Shown one piece after another: positions 9,602 through 18,427 of a DNA stretch of 64,000 bases; positions within the stretch are counted from its first letter, which is position 1; each line of letters starts with the position of its first letter. The position numbers and the translations under genes are program-made. The notes below the pieces were generated by a model that saw nothing but the letters and a program-made list of their open reading frames with translations, was not told the DNA's origin and did not search any database. The DNA comes from Paraglaciecola mesophila (lineage in GTDB: Bacteria > Pseudomonadota > Gammaproteobacteria > Enterobacterales > Alteromonadaceae): NCBI RefSeq assembly GCF_009906955.1, contig NZ_CP047656.1, positions 4,339,001 through 4,403,000 of the forward strand. Direction: 5' to 3'.

Positions 9602-9877
9602 AACCTTTCAGTTGGACATAGTTGCTGGGACATGCTGGTGTTCTCAGCAGCTTATGTTTGTTTTCCTATTTTTACTCATCTGATTCATCTGTTCTTGAAA
9701 CCTAGGCTACACCACGTTTTAGTCTGTTAGCAATTATACCTATAGTCTAAAGTCGATAACTAAACTTCACCTGCATTGCGCTAAGCTTCAATATCACTAT
9801 TTCGTTCGTGGTTAGCGTTTATCAAAACAACAATATTTACTTTCCATCAAGCGGCAGGCCTATCATCACCAAGGAGG

Positions 9878-10474
9878 ATGAACGGGGTGGGCATGGTCGA
9901 AATATTAGTCACCTTGTTTATTTTGACGGTGGGCTTACTTGGCGTGGCTTCTTTGCAATTTGTCAGCGCGTTTTCAAATGCGGATGCATTACATCGTAGC
10001 CAAGCTGTTTTAGTGGCTCAGCAGTTCAGTGAGCGCTTACGGGCGGCAGCCGAGCCTTCTACACTGGGACTTGGGCTGGTGGTTGATAATCAATATTTTG
10101 TTCAAGACGCATATAATTTTGCAGATCTATCGTGTGATTCCGGGGGCTCCCCTTATGAGTGTTTTTGTTTAGCTTTACCCCCTACCGTTCCTAACTGTTT
10201 ACAAAACCAGTGCTCTAGCGCTCAGTTTGCCCAATTTGACGCCTATGAAGTTTCCTGTGCAGTGACTGCAGCAGCGCCTAGCCTATCGATTTCATTGACA
10301 TGTGATGACAACAATGCGCTGGATGCAGATAGCTGCAGTGCAGGGTCACGTCATCACATCATGGTGGCCTGGCCGGTTGAAAGCTGGCAGAACCAAGAGC
10401 GTATTTTAAATGCTGAATGCAATACGAATCAAAGTGTTGCTCACGACTGTGTCACCTTGGATTTAACCTTGTAA
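9878..10474 (+). CDS. pilV: Type IV pilus minor pilin PilV
   Basis: Minor pilin of the initiation/tip complex. It has the class III prepilin N-terminus: a glycine then VGMVEILVTLFILTVGLLG, with glutamate at mature position 5 if cleavage is after Gly3. The rest is a small globular domain with several cysteines. The start is awkward: a perfect AAGGAGG (9871-9877) abuts the ATG at 9878, whereas the in-frame GTG at 9887 has ideal 9-nt spacing. Either way the leader is only a few residues and lacks the usual basic residues. First gene of the pilV-W-X-Y1-E set; its stop overlaps the pilW start (TAATG). Confidence 0.85.
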   Translation: MNGVGMVEILVTLFILTVGLLGVASLQFVSAFSNADALHRSQAVLVAQQFSERLRAAAEPSTLGLGLVVDNQYFVQDAYNFADLSCDSGGSPYECFCLALPPTVPNCLQNQCSSAQFAQFDAYEVSCAVTAAAPSLSISLTCDDNNALDADSCSAGSRHHIMVAWPVESWQNQERILNAECNTNQSVAHDCVTLDLTL

Positions 10475-11352
10475 TGCAACGTAACGTCACTTTCAGACAT
10501 TCGCAGGTAGGGTTCAGTCTTATTGAATTGATGATCGCTCTCGCTTTGGGCTTGGTGATTTCTGGTGCGGTAATTCAAGTGATGGTCAGTTCAAGGGTAA
10601 CACAAGGTGTTAATCAAGCGGTGACATCAGTGCAGGAAAATGGGCGCTTTGTGATCACTCGCCTGCGTCAAGAAATGCTCATGGCGGGGCGTTCTGATTT
10701 ACTCGACACCAATCTTAGTCATACCGTTGACGTGATTGAAGAAGCAAGCTTCGTACAAAATCATCCCGTTTTATTACCGGGGGATTTAACCACGATGCCG
10801 CTACTTGGTGCTACGCAAGGCAGCGCTGGGGCGAATGACAACTTAGTTATCGGATTTCAAGGCAGTATGGATTGCAGAGGTAATCGTTTGGGTTATGCAC
10901 AAGGTGAAGAGTTTTACGTGGTGAATCATTACTTTGTGCAAGGTAACGCTCTGCGCTGCCGAGGTTTTGATGGGCGGGTGCTGCGAGGGAAATTAGCGGG
11001 TAACCAGTTGGTAGACAATAGCGCAGAAATCATTCTGGATGATGTGTTTAGCTTTCAAGCACTTTACGGGATCACCCATAATGCGTTCTCTGGAGATAAC
11101 TCGGGTCGTCCCATACGCTATGTGCGAGCAGATGAACTCGCTGCCTTGTTGGCCAGTGGGAGCCAGGTTGTTGCATTGCGTTTAGCGGTCCTTTTACGTG
11201 GAGATGGGGAAGCACAAGTCAGTACACAAAAAAGCTACAAGTTATTAAATGAAGCGGCGATTACCCCCAGTGGAACAGGCTTATTTAAGCCATTTGAAAC
11301 CACGATAACACTGCGGAATGTTAAAAATATTATGCGAAGTCGAAAATTATGA
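10474..11352 (+). CDS. pilW: Type IV pilus minor pilin PilW
   Basis: Minor pilin that helps prime pilus assembly with PilV, PilX and PilE. The 292-residue protein has leader ...HSQVG, then FSLIELMIALALGLVISG (Glu5 present), followed by the PilW pattern QENGRFVITRLRQEMLMAG and a globular region with CRG. The ATG at 10474 overlaps the pilV TAA by one base. A longer in-frame start at 10417 lies inside pilV and is less likely. Its 3' end overlaps pilX by ATGA, so the two are probably coupled. Confidence 0.92.
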   Translation: MQRNVTFRHSQVGFSLIELMIALALGLVISGAVIQVMVSSRVTQGVNQAVTSVQENGRFVITRLRQEMLMAGRSDLLDTNLSHTVDVIEEASFVQNHPVLLPGDLTTMPLLGATQGSAGANDNLVIGFQGSMDCRGNRLGYAQGEEFYVVNHYFVQGNALRCRGFDGRVLRGKLAGNQLVDNSAEIILDDVFSFQALYGITHNAFSGDNSGRPIRYVRADELAALLASGSQVVALRLAVLLRGDGEAQVSTQKSYKLLNEAAITPSGTGLFKPFETTITLRNVKNIMRSRKL

Positions 11353-11975
11353 ATGGTAAATACTTATTTGAACACACTAGTCAGCGAGATTGTCAGCGAC
11401 TCAACCAGCGAAGCAAGCAGCAGGGCTTGGTTATGGTGTTCGCATTGCTGGTCCTGGTGAGTTTAACTGTGCTGGGGATTGCATCTGTGTCTAGCGGGCT
11501 GTTGCAAAATAAAATGGCGGTGTCGTTGCAAACCCAAACACTCGCGTTTGATGCTGCTGAGGCCGCGATTGCGGGCGTAGTATTTGAATCTGAAGATACC
11601 ACTGTGATAAGTGATTTGGTTATGGTCGACCCGTTAACCCAAGCGCGACAAAATGATGCGTTAGACATGCAAAATGACACCTTGCGTTGTCAAGATAACG
11701 AGAATTGGATTAATCGACGTGTTACCAGTAGCGGGCTTTCGATCGGTGCACAACATCTAGAAGAGGGGCATTACGATACAAGTCCAGCTATCGATAGTTG
11801 GTCACGTACTGCTTATGTGCGAGAGCAGGCATGTTTAGGATCAAGTAATGTGATCAGTGGCAGCCATATTACCTGTCATGTTTTTATTGTTAAAGGATGC
11901 GGCCAAATGGAAGGTAGCCGTTCAATTGTCGCCAATAGTTTAACTGCCGCCGTTTTAGCGCCAGCGTCACAATAA
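11349..11975 (+). CDS. pilX: Type IV pilus assembly protein PilX
   Basis: PilX-family minor pilin. After a basic N-terminus rich in Gln and Arg comes QQGLVMVFALLVLVSLTVLG, a class III-like leader and transmembrane helix that lacks the usual Glu5, as is common in PilX. The helix continues with the family-typical AAEAAI element. The 208-residue protein has several cysteines in its C-terminal half. It overlaps pilW by 4 nt and precedes pilY1 by 11 bp, so it belongs to the same transcript. Confidence 0.88.
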   Translation: MNGKYLFEHTSQRDCQRLNQRSKQQGLVMVFALLVLVSLTVLGIASVSSGLLQNKMAVSLQTQTLAFDAAEAAIAGVVFESEDTTVISDLVMVDPLTQARQNDALDMQNDTLRCQDNENWINRRVTSSGLSIGAQHLEEGHYDTSPAIDSWSRTAYVREQACLGSSNVISGSHITCHVFIVKGCGQMEGSRSIVANSLTAAVLAPASQ

Positions 11976-11986
11976 TCGGAGCCATT

Positions 11987-14900
11987 ATGTTGTATTGCAG
12001 AATATTATTCTTGCTGTTTGGTTTAGGGGCAACGATGCAGACGTGGGCAGATGATCTAGAGATTTATTTTGGAACGAGCAACGAACAGGTGAAGTACGAC
12101 CCAAATGTGCTGTTCATTATGGATACGTCAGGCAGCATGGGCGCCTATGATAATACCAATGAATCTCGTATGCTTAGGGTACAAAATGCATTAAAAGAAA
12201 CCCTGCGTTCGGTGACCAATGTGAATGCCGGCCTAATGCGTTTCTCTGACTATGGAGGACCGATCCTGTATCCGGTTCGCCCTATTGATGACACGGTTTC
12301 CCCAGAGCTAATTATACCAATTGTACAAAGTTCAGATGATGCAACTGAGCGTTCGGGCAGTGTCAATTTAAATAGCAGTAGTTTGACGTTATCCTCCGGA
12401 ACGGAGCAGGTTGTCACCGGTTTACGTTACCAAGCCCTGAACATTCCTCAAGGCGCAACGATAACTAGCGCCTACTTGCGCTTTAATTCCCGAGGGTATG
12501 ATGCATCTGCCACAACAATAAATATCGCAGCAGAGTTAGCTGCGAACGCGACTACATTTACCAGTAGCCAACAAAATATCAGTAATCGAACACAAACCTC
12601 TAATCAAGTGATTTGGGATCAAGAGAATGACTGGCCTTCTGTGGGAGATACGGTAGCTTCGATCGATTTTAGCTCAGTGATCCAAGAAGTAGTGGATTTA
12701 GCTGATTGGTGCGGTGGCAATAATCTCAATATTATTTTAACGGCTCAAGGGGTGAGTGCGTCTAGCAACCGTCTCGCGGATAGTTTCGAGCAAGGCGGAG
12801 GATTATCGCCGCAGCTCGTAGTGGTGTACGACGAAACGACGGCAACAGGATGTATTACTGGCGATTTAACCTATCAAATTGATAGCCAATCTAACAATGC
12901 TGAAGAGCGTTATAACGGTTATCAATCTACCGGCAGTGAGCTGACATTTAACGCTAATAGCAATGACTACATTGGATTGCGTTTTCGCAACATTGCGTTA
13001 CCCCAAGGAGCGGTTGTCAGTCATGCCTATCTCGAATTTACAGCTTATCAAAATAGTTACAATAATAGCGCATCGATGACGATTGAAGCTGCCAATGAAG
13101 CCGATCCAAGAAGTTTTAATAATTACTCTCGGTATTTGTTGAGAAATAAAGCTAAAACCTCGGCTGTCACCTGGAGCGGTATCGAACGCTGGTATCGCAA
13201 TCGAGAGTATCAGAGTCCGTCAGTGGCCAGTATCGTCAACCAATTAGTCAACCGAAGCGATTGGCAATCGGGGAATGATATGATGTTCATATTGTCTGAT
13301 TTCAATAATACGCGCGGGGCGTACACTTACTCTGAACGCCCCTCAGGGGCTGCTAAATTAGTCATTGAATTTCAAGGACAGGCAACGCCTGGGCAAACCT
13401 CAACGGTGCGGGAACATTTAGTCAGTAAAGTTGATGAACTTAGCGCCAGCGGGTATACCCCAATAGTTGATACATTATATGAAGGGGTGCTTTATTATGG
13501 CGGGTTAGACGTGGACTACGGCTTAACCCGAGGTAACAATTCGGTGTCGAGTACTGTGAGGCGCAATACACGCGTCAGCCACCGGCTGTCGTATACCGGG
13601 CAAGATGCCACGTTGCCATCAGGGTGCGAGGAAGATAATCTAAGTTCGTCAAATTGTATTACTCAGCAAATCCCTCAAGGAGCGCGTTATTTATCGCCCA
13701 TTACTGATCGACAATGTCAGGTCAACAATCACATCGTCTTGCTTTCTGATGGTGAGGCTAACAACAACCATAGTGTAGACGAAATAGAAGCGTTATTAAA
13801 TGCATCTTGTACAGGCAGTGGGGGCGAAAAATGCGGCTTGAGTTTGGTGCGTAATATCGCTGATACCGAAGAATCAGCAATAGATAGTCGTATTATTACC
13901 CATACTATTGGTTTTGCTGCGAATACTCAGGCCAACAGTTTTTTAAATCAGATCGCCTTACAAGGCGGCGGCGGATTCTACCAAGCAGATAACAGCCAAG
14001 AGTTACTTGGCGCGTTTCAATCTATTTTAAAAACCGTGAAAGATGTTAACGCTACATTTGTTTCCCCCGGTGTGGCAGTTAATCAACTTAATCGTTTAAC
14101 CCACAAAGACGAATTGTACTTTGCATTGTTTAAACCTTCAGAGGGCAGTAATTGGCCCGGCAATTTAAAGAAATATAAAATTGATGGCGATACCATATTG
14201 GATAAAAACGGCTTGCCAGCGGTAGATGATGGCAATGGTTTTTTCTCTGAGCAAGCGCACAGTTATTGGTCAGTGCTCACTGATGGTAACGACGTTCGTC
14301 AAGGCGGTGCGGCAAGCAAATTGAGTCTTGCGCGCAATTTATTCACTTTCTCGGCACCAGGGCCTTTGGCGAATAGCGATAATCGATTGCATGAAAACAA
14401 CATCAGTTTGACAGGGGCGCTATTAAACATCGATATGCTAAGCGATTTAATTACTGTACGCAGTAATCTATTAAAGTGGGTAAGGGGGGTTGATCTAAAA
14501 GACGATGATGGAGATGGCGATACCTCCGATGTACGTTTGCAAATGGGGGATCCGATTCATTCCCAGCCGGTTATTGTTAACTATTCTGCGACCGACAGCG
14601 CTATTTTTGTCGCTACCAATCAGGGCTTTTTACATTCATTTGATGCGCAAACGGGCAGCGAAAATTTTGCGGTTATTCCGCAAGAGCTACTTGGGAACTT
14701 ATATGAGTTTTATCGAGAGAATACTACGTCGAATCATATTTATGGCTTGGATGGCGACTTAGTTTTACGTCATTTCGACGATAAAGTTTATCTGTATGTA
14801 GGTATGCGCAGGGGGGGAAGAAATTACTATACATTTGATATCTCGAGTAAAACGAATCCGATTTTGGTACATCAAATCGTCGGCGGCAGCACCGGTTTCG

Positions 14901-16066
14901 AAAAGCTGGGCCAAACATGGTCACGGCCAACCGTCACTAAGATTAAAGTCGGTGAAACGATACGTAACGTGCTTATTTTTGGTGGAGGTTACGATGTTGA
15001 GCAAGACAATAAGATGGCACGTAGCGCAGATACTGTGGGTAATGCAGTGTTTATTGTTGATGCAGATACTGGCGCGTTAATTTGGTCAGCCAGTAACAGC
15101 AGCGCAGATTTATTGTTAAGCGATATGCAATACAGTATTCCTGCCCGGATTTCTGTTATCGATAGAGATAACGACGGACTGGCCGATCATATGTATGTCG
15201 CGGATTTAGGTGGCCAATTATTTCGCTTGGACATACACAATGGTTTAGGACGCAGTGAGTTGGTTAGCGGCGGTTTGCTTGCGGATCTCGGTGGTGACTT
15301 AGCTGAAGATAATCGACGCTTCTACTATGCACCAGACGTGGCTCAAATAAGCACGATAGATGAAAACTTTTATGCGGTCGCAATTGGCTCAGGTTATCGA
15401 GCACACCCCTTGAATTCTGAGATCCAAGACAGTTTTTATGTGTTAAAAGATTTTGGTATTTTTACTAAAGACGAGCAAGGGAATTATGGGTTACCAGAAA
15501 GTCCGTTTACCCGTGATGATCTGTACGATGCAACGGCTCATTTGCTGACATCGTCTGATCAAACGGTAGCTGAAGAGCAAGGAGCGATATATGCAAATCG
15601 GGCTGGCTGGCTCGTAGATCTTGGTAGCGGCGGTGAAAAGGTACTGGCTTCACCACTCATACTAAATTATCAAGTATTCTTCACTACCTATTTACCTGCA
15701 TCGGCAAATGACAGCTTATGTGCTCCGCCTAGTGGTAACAGTCGTGCGTATTTAGTTGAATTGATTAATGGTAACGCTGTGGTTGATTTGAATAATGACA
15801 ATCAAACAACCCATCAAGATAGATTTACCAATTTAAAGCAAACCGGTATCGCCCCTGATACTAAGATTCTAATTGAAGATATTCTACAACCCGTTGTGTG
15901 CTTAGGTACAGAATGCGCTTCGGCTGTCATTGAGGTAGACGAGCAGGGCAATGAAGTAGCCTGTACTTCAGCATTTGGTTGTTTAGCGCAAAATATTTAT
16001 GGCCGTTTTGAACGGATCCAAAAAAGTAGTTGGAAGACAGAAATAGAACGACAAGAAGATGAATAG
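11987..16066 (+). CDS. pilY1: Type IV pilus tip adhesin/assembly factor PilY1
   Basis: Large secreted protein (1359 residues) at the pilus tip, needed for assembly, adhesion and surface sensing. It has a signal peptide ending near TWA. A von Willebrand A MIDAS motif DTSGS is at residues 46-50. Two tandem beta-sandwich-like modules follow (about 118-290 and 305-465, each with an IPQGA/LPQGA...AYL.F pattern). The rest of the vWA domain comes next (LLSDGEAN near 584). The C-terminal part has GDPIHSQPV, which is characteristic of the PilY1 beta-propeller. Two acidic loops, DDDGDGDTSD (about 838) and DRDNDGLAD (1059-1067), look like calcium sites. It overlaps pilE by 8 nt. Confidence 0.95.
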   Translation: MLYCRILFLLFGLGATMQTWADDLEIYFGTSNEQVKYDPNVLFIMDTSGSMGAYDNTNESRMLRVQNALKETLRSVTNVNAGLMRFSDYGGPILYPVRPIDDTVSPELIIPIVQSSDDATERSGSVNLNSSSLTLSSGTEQVVTGLRYQALNIPQGATITSAYLRFNSRGYDASATTINIAAELAANATTFTSSQQNISNRTQTSNQVIWDQENDWPSVGDTVASIDFSSVIQEVVDLADWCGGNNLNIILTAQGVSASSNRLADSFEQGGGLSPQLVVVYDETTATGCITGDLTYQIDSQSNNAEERYNGYQSTGSELTFNANSNDYIGLRFRNIALPQGAVVSHAYLEFTAYQNSYNNSASMTIEAANEADPRSFNNYSRYLLRNKAKTSAVTWSGIERWYRNREYQSPSVASIVNQLVNRSDWQSGNDMMFILSDFNNTRGAYTYSERPSGAAKLVIEFQGQATPGQTSTVREHLVSKVDELSASGYTPIVDTLYEGVLYYGGLDVDYGLTRGNNSVSSTVRRNTRVSHRLSYTGQDATLPSGCEEDNLSSSNCITQQIPQGARYLSPITDRQCQVNNHIVLLSDGEANNNHSVDEIEALLNASCTGSGGEKCGLSLVRNIADTEESAIDSRIITHTIGFAANTQANSFLNQIALQGGGGFYQADNSQELLGAFQSILKTVKDVNATFVSPGVAVNQLNRLTHKDELYFALFKPSEGSNWPGNLKKYKIDGDTILDKNGLPAVDDGNGFFSEQAHSYWSVLTDGNDVRQGGAASKLSLARNLFTFSAPGPLANSDNRLHENNISLTGALLNIDMLSDLITVRSNLLKWVRGVDLKDDDGDGDTSDVRLQMGDPIHSQPVIVNYSATDSAIFVATNQGFLHSFDAQTGSENFAVIPQELLGNLYEFYRENTTSNHIYGLDGDLVLRHFDDKVYLYVGMRRGGRNYYTFDISSKTNPILVHQIVGGSTGFEKLGQTWSRPTVTKIKVGETIRNVLIFGGGYDVEQDNKMARSADTVGNAVFIVDADTGALIWSASNSSADLLLSDMQYSIPARISVIDRDNDGLADHMYVADLGGQLFRLDIHNGLGRSELVSGGLLADLGGDLAEDNRRFYYAPDVAQISTIDENFYAVAIGSGYRAHPLNSEIQDSFYVLKDFGIFTKDEQGNYGLPESPFTRDDLYDATAHLLTSSDQTVAEEQGAIYANRAGWLVDLGSGGEKVLASPLILNYQVFFTTYLPASANDSLCAPPSGNSRAYLVELINGNAVVDLNNDNQTTHQDRFTNLKQTGIAPDTKILIEDILQPVVCLGTECASAVIEVDEQGNEVACTSAFGCLAQNIYGRFERIQKSSWKTEIERQEDE

Positions 16067-16541
16067 TATGCCCATTCGCAAATCAAGTAAGATAACCAAC
16101 AGCCGTGGCTTCTCTTTGATGGAATTAATGATTGCAGTTGCGATCGTAGGGATTGTCAGCACCCTTGCTTACCCTAGCTATCAAAGTTACATAGCAGACA
16201 GTAAACGCAGTGTTGCGCAGTCAGACTTATTGGCATTTGCCGCCCAGTTAGAGCGCCATAAATTAGCTAACTTTAGCTATGCTGGTGCCGCGCAAGAAGG
16301 CGGTGATACCGGTACTCCCGCCATTTTTTTGAGTCACTCACCGGCGAGTGAGGTGGCGAGCAATAAAGCTTACAACTTGACGATTGATGCTTTGACAGGT
16401 GGTGGCACAGCTTACCGGATCAAAGCGCAACCACTGGTGACAAGTCAAGGCGCGCTGTTTTATTACAGTGATGGACGTAAAGCGTGGGATCAAAATGCTG
16501 ACGGAGCACTCTCAGCTGCTGAGTTCTGCTGGCGTTGCTAA
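16059..16541 (+). CDS. pilE: Type IV minor pilin PilE-like
   Basis: Pilin-like subunit of 160 residues with a basic leader ending NSRG and mature FSLMELMIAVAIVGIVSTLAYPSYQSYI. Glu5 is present and the YPSYQ element is typical of PilE minor pilins. Near the C-terminus is DQNADGALSAAEFCWRC, an acidic loop and two cysteines probably forming the D-region disulfide. It is last in the first pilin set. The ATG at 16059 overlaps the pilY1 stop by 8 nt; a second ATG at 16068 is possible. Confidence 0.9.
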   Translation: MNSMPIRKSSKITNSRGFSLMELMIAVAIVGIVSTLAYPSYQSYIADSKRSVAQSDLLAFAAQLERHKLANFSYAGAAQEGGDTGTPAIFLSHSPASEVASNKAYNLTIDALTGGGTAYRIKAQPLVTSQGALFYYSDGRKAWDQNADGALSAAEFCWRC

Positions 16542-16550
16542 GGCGATAAG

Positions 16551-16576
16551 TCAACGCAATAAATCAATGCAATAAA
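16551..16576 (+). repeat. 13-nt tandem repeat after pilE
   Basis: TCAACGCAATAAA followed directly by TCAATGCAATAAA (12/13 identical), in the 64-bp gap between the convergent pilE and fimT-like genes. No function is evident. Confidence 0.6.
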
Positions 16577-16605
16577 CCGCAGCAAGCTGATTATGCTTAG
16601 CACAA

Positions 16606-17178
16606 TTACGAACAGTTTAAGGCGTTGCCGTCTCTGTCCTCATGAATGTTATTGTTATTGCTGTCTTGGCTGGTTTTTACCCTACCTTGCATACTTATGA
16701 GCAATGCACGGTGAGATGAGGCTTGAGAACCGCAAAACAGAATATCTGCATTGCTATTTGCCCCTCCATTTTGAGTAAACGAAATCGCGTTTTGAGGGCC
16801 CTTTATTTCGATGTTGCTTTCCTCTTTACTTAATGAGGTGAGCAATGTCTCAGTTGCATTGCGCTCGCCATCATTGTTTGAATCGACAAAAACCATTTTG
16901 GCTTGAGACCAATTATGGGAGCAAGTTGAATAATCAGAAGTGGCACAAAGCGTTGTTTCGATTTGATTGTCAATGGCGTGTCCTCGAGCAAATTGTGCCA
17001 GTGCGCTGATTTGGTTCATCTGCGCTGCAATTGTGTTCTGTGTGATCGTAGCTTGCAGACTAGGGGCAACGCTGGCCGCAAGCACAATAGTAATACTGAC
17101 ACTGACCATCAACTCGATGAGTGTCACCCCTTGTTGCTTAAAAACGCTGTTGGCGGAATGCGAATATACTTTTTTCAT
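16606..17178 (-). CDS. GspH/FimT family pseudopilin
   Basis: FimT-like minor pilin of 190 residues. The leader ends KQQG, followed by VTLIELMVSVSITIVLAASVAPSLQ with Glu5 in place. Then comes the FimT pattern ALAQFARGHAIDNQ...TLCATSD. The C-terminal half has a cysteine (ILFCGS) and an Asn/Asp-rich tail with DSNNNNIHEDRDG, possibly metal binding, ending NCS. It is transcribed against the first pilin set and probably together with nothing else, since the pilE-like gene upstream is 113 bp away. FimT homologues have been linked to DNA uptake pili; that role here is inference. Confidence 0.88.
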   Translation of the reverse strand: MKKVYSHSANSVFKQQGVTLIELMVSVSITIVLAASVAPSLQATITQNTIAAQMNQISALAQFARGHAIDNQIETTLCATSDYSTCSHNWSQAKMVFVDSNNDGERNATETLLTSLSKEESNIEIKGPQNAISFTQNGGANSNADILFCGSQASSHRALLISMQGRVKTSQDSNNNNIHEDRDGNALNCS

Positions 17179-17291
17179 GGTGTAAGTTTATCGCGAATAT
17201 CGACAGGGTAACGTATGAACACACCCGCTATGGTATTAATTTGGTTTATCGCTAACGGATTGTACTCTTGTATATAAAGGCGTGAATTCGG

Positions 17292-17684
17292 CTAGCGAGT
17301 CCAACACGCTTGTGGGGATTTATGCATTGACTGGTCAATGGTTAGGGTGGTGCAGCCTGTATCTGTTTGTTGAACAGATGTTGCTTCTGCTGTCAGAGTG
17401 AAGTGTGTTGCTGAAATGTCTGTGGCACTATATTGGTACGCTGTGCCAGTGGGCGGAGGAAGTGCTGTTTCATCTGCATATTGAGTATGTGAGATACGGT
17501 AGCGCTCTTGTTGTAAGTGCCACTTTAATAATGTGTTTTGTGCATCGATTCGGCGACCGTGAACGATATGACTTTGATAAGACGGTAAGGCAATCATGGC
17601 GAGAATGCCAACGATGGCCAATACGATCATGAGTTCAAGCAGACTAAAGCCAGTACGGGTGTTGAAATAAAGCAGCTGTTTCAC
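17292..17684 (-). CDS. PilE-like minor pilin
   Basis: A short pilin (130 residues) with leader ending NTRTG, then FSLLELMIVLAIVGILAMIALPSYQSHI. It has Glu5 and the PSYQ element of PilE. The C-terminal region holds two cysteines (TGCTTL and PQACW), the usual pilin disulfide. It is a second PilE-type gene, distinct in sequence from that at 16.06 kb. It shares a 219-bp divergent AT-rich intergenic region with the fimT-like gene at 17904. Confidence 0.88.
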   Translation of the reverse strand: MKQLLYFNTRTGFSLLELMIVLAIVGILAMIALPSYQSHIVHGRRIDAQNTLLKWHLQQERYRISHTQYADETALPPPTGTAYQYSATDISATHFTLTAEATSVQQTDTGCTTLTIDQSMHKSPQACWTR

Positions 17685-17903
17685 TGTCGGTCCTTGCTAT
17701 TTTTTGTTGCGTAAATATTTTTTATTTTCGGCTAAAATATTTCTCTATTTGGTCTATCTTTATAGGTCTATATTTTGATTTTCGCCACGCAAAATGCTGT
17801 CAAAGCTTTAATGTATTGATGATTGAACGTTAGATTGATACGTCGTTTCTCGCTTTAGTTTGCGCGTATTTTACGCCACTACTGATTCAATACATGGATA
17901 GTC

Positions 17904-18422
17904 ATGAATACCTGCCGAGGAATGTCTTTATTGGAATTAATGCTTGTGATCTCTATCACTATGATTCTTATGACCTTAGGCGTGCCCTCACTGTTAGACT
18001 CCAAACAACAGTTGCATATTAAACAAGCTGCTCAAGCGAGCTATTTTTTTATGCAACACGCAAGAGCCAGCGCGATTGCTTCATCAAAGGATGTGTATGT
18101 GAGCATCCAACCAGGTCAAACATGGTGTTTAGGCATGAATGTTTCCCAACTGTGTGATTGTCAAATCGATGATGATTGCTCTGTTCATGGTGTTCAAACG
18201 CGTATTGGGCACAGTGATTACGCATCTGTATCGCTCTTGCAGGTACGTTTTGGTCAAAATAACAGTGCCGTTTTCGATGGGGAGCGGGGCATGGCGATGG
18301 GGAACGCTGGCTCGGTCACCTTTGGTGACGAAAATGATCAGCTAAAGCTAATTCTGAGTAATATGGGTCGGGTGCGTATGTGTGTTCTCGAGGGAAGTAT
18401 ATTGGCACATCCAGCATGTTGA
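17904..18422 (+). CDS. FimT/GspH-like pseudopilin, first gene of second minor-pilin set
   Basis: A 172-residue pseudopilin with a minimal leader (MNTCRG), then MSLLELMLVISITMILMTLGVPSLLD; Glu5 is present. The body shows the FimT pattern with AAQASYFFMQHARASAIASSKDV and a cysteine-rich stretch (CLGMNVSQLCDCQIDDDC). It heads a four-gene set, fimT-like/pilW-like/pilX-like/pilV-like, packed end to end. It is distantly similar to the minus-strand FimT at 16.6 kb rather than a recent copy. Confidence 0.85.
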   Translation: MNTCRGMSLLELMLVISITMILMTLGVPSLLDSKQQLHIKQAAQASYFFMQHARASAIASSKDVYVSIQPGQTWCLGMNVSQLCDCQIDDDCSVHGVQTRIGHSDYASVSLLQVRFGQNNSAVFDGERGMAMGNAGSVTFGDENDQLKLILSNMGRVRMCVLEGSILAHPAC

Positions 18423-18427
18423 TAACG

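Noticed and set aside
9808..9999. 63-codon plus-strand ORF before and into pilV
   Set aside because: It overlaps pilV in another frame; its AAG-GAG-GAT codons are the pilV ribosome site. A frameshifted original pilV leader was considered but the sequence does not supply a typical basic leader either.
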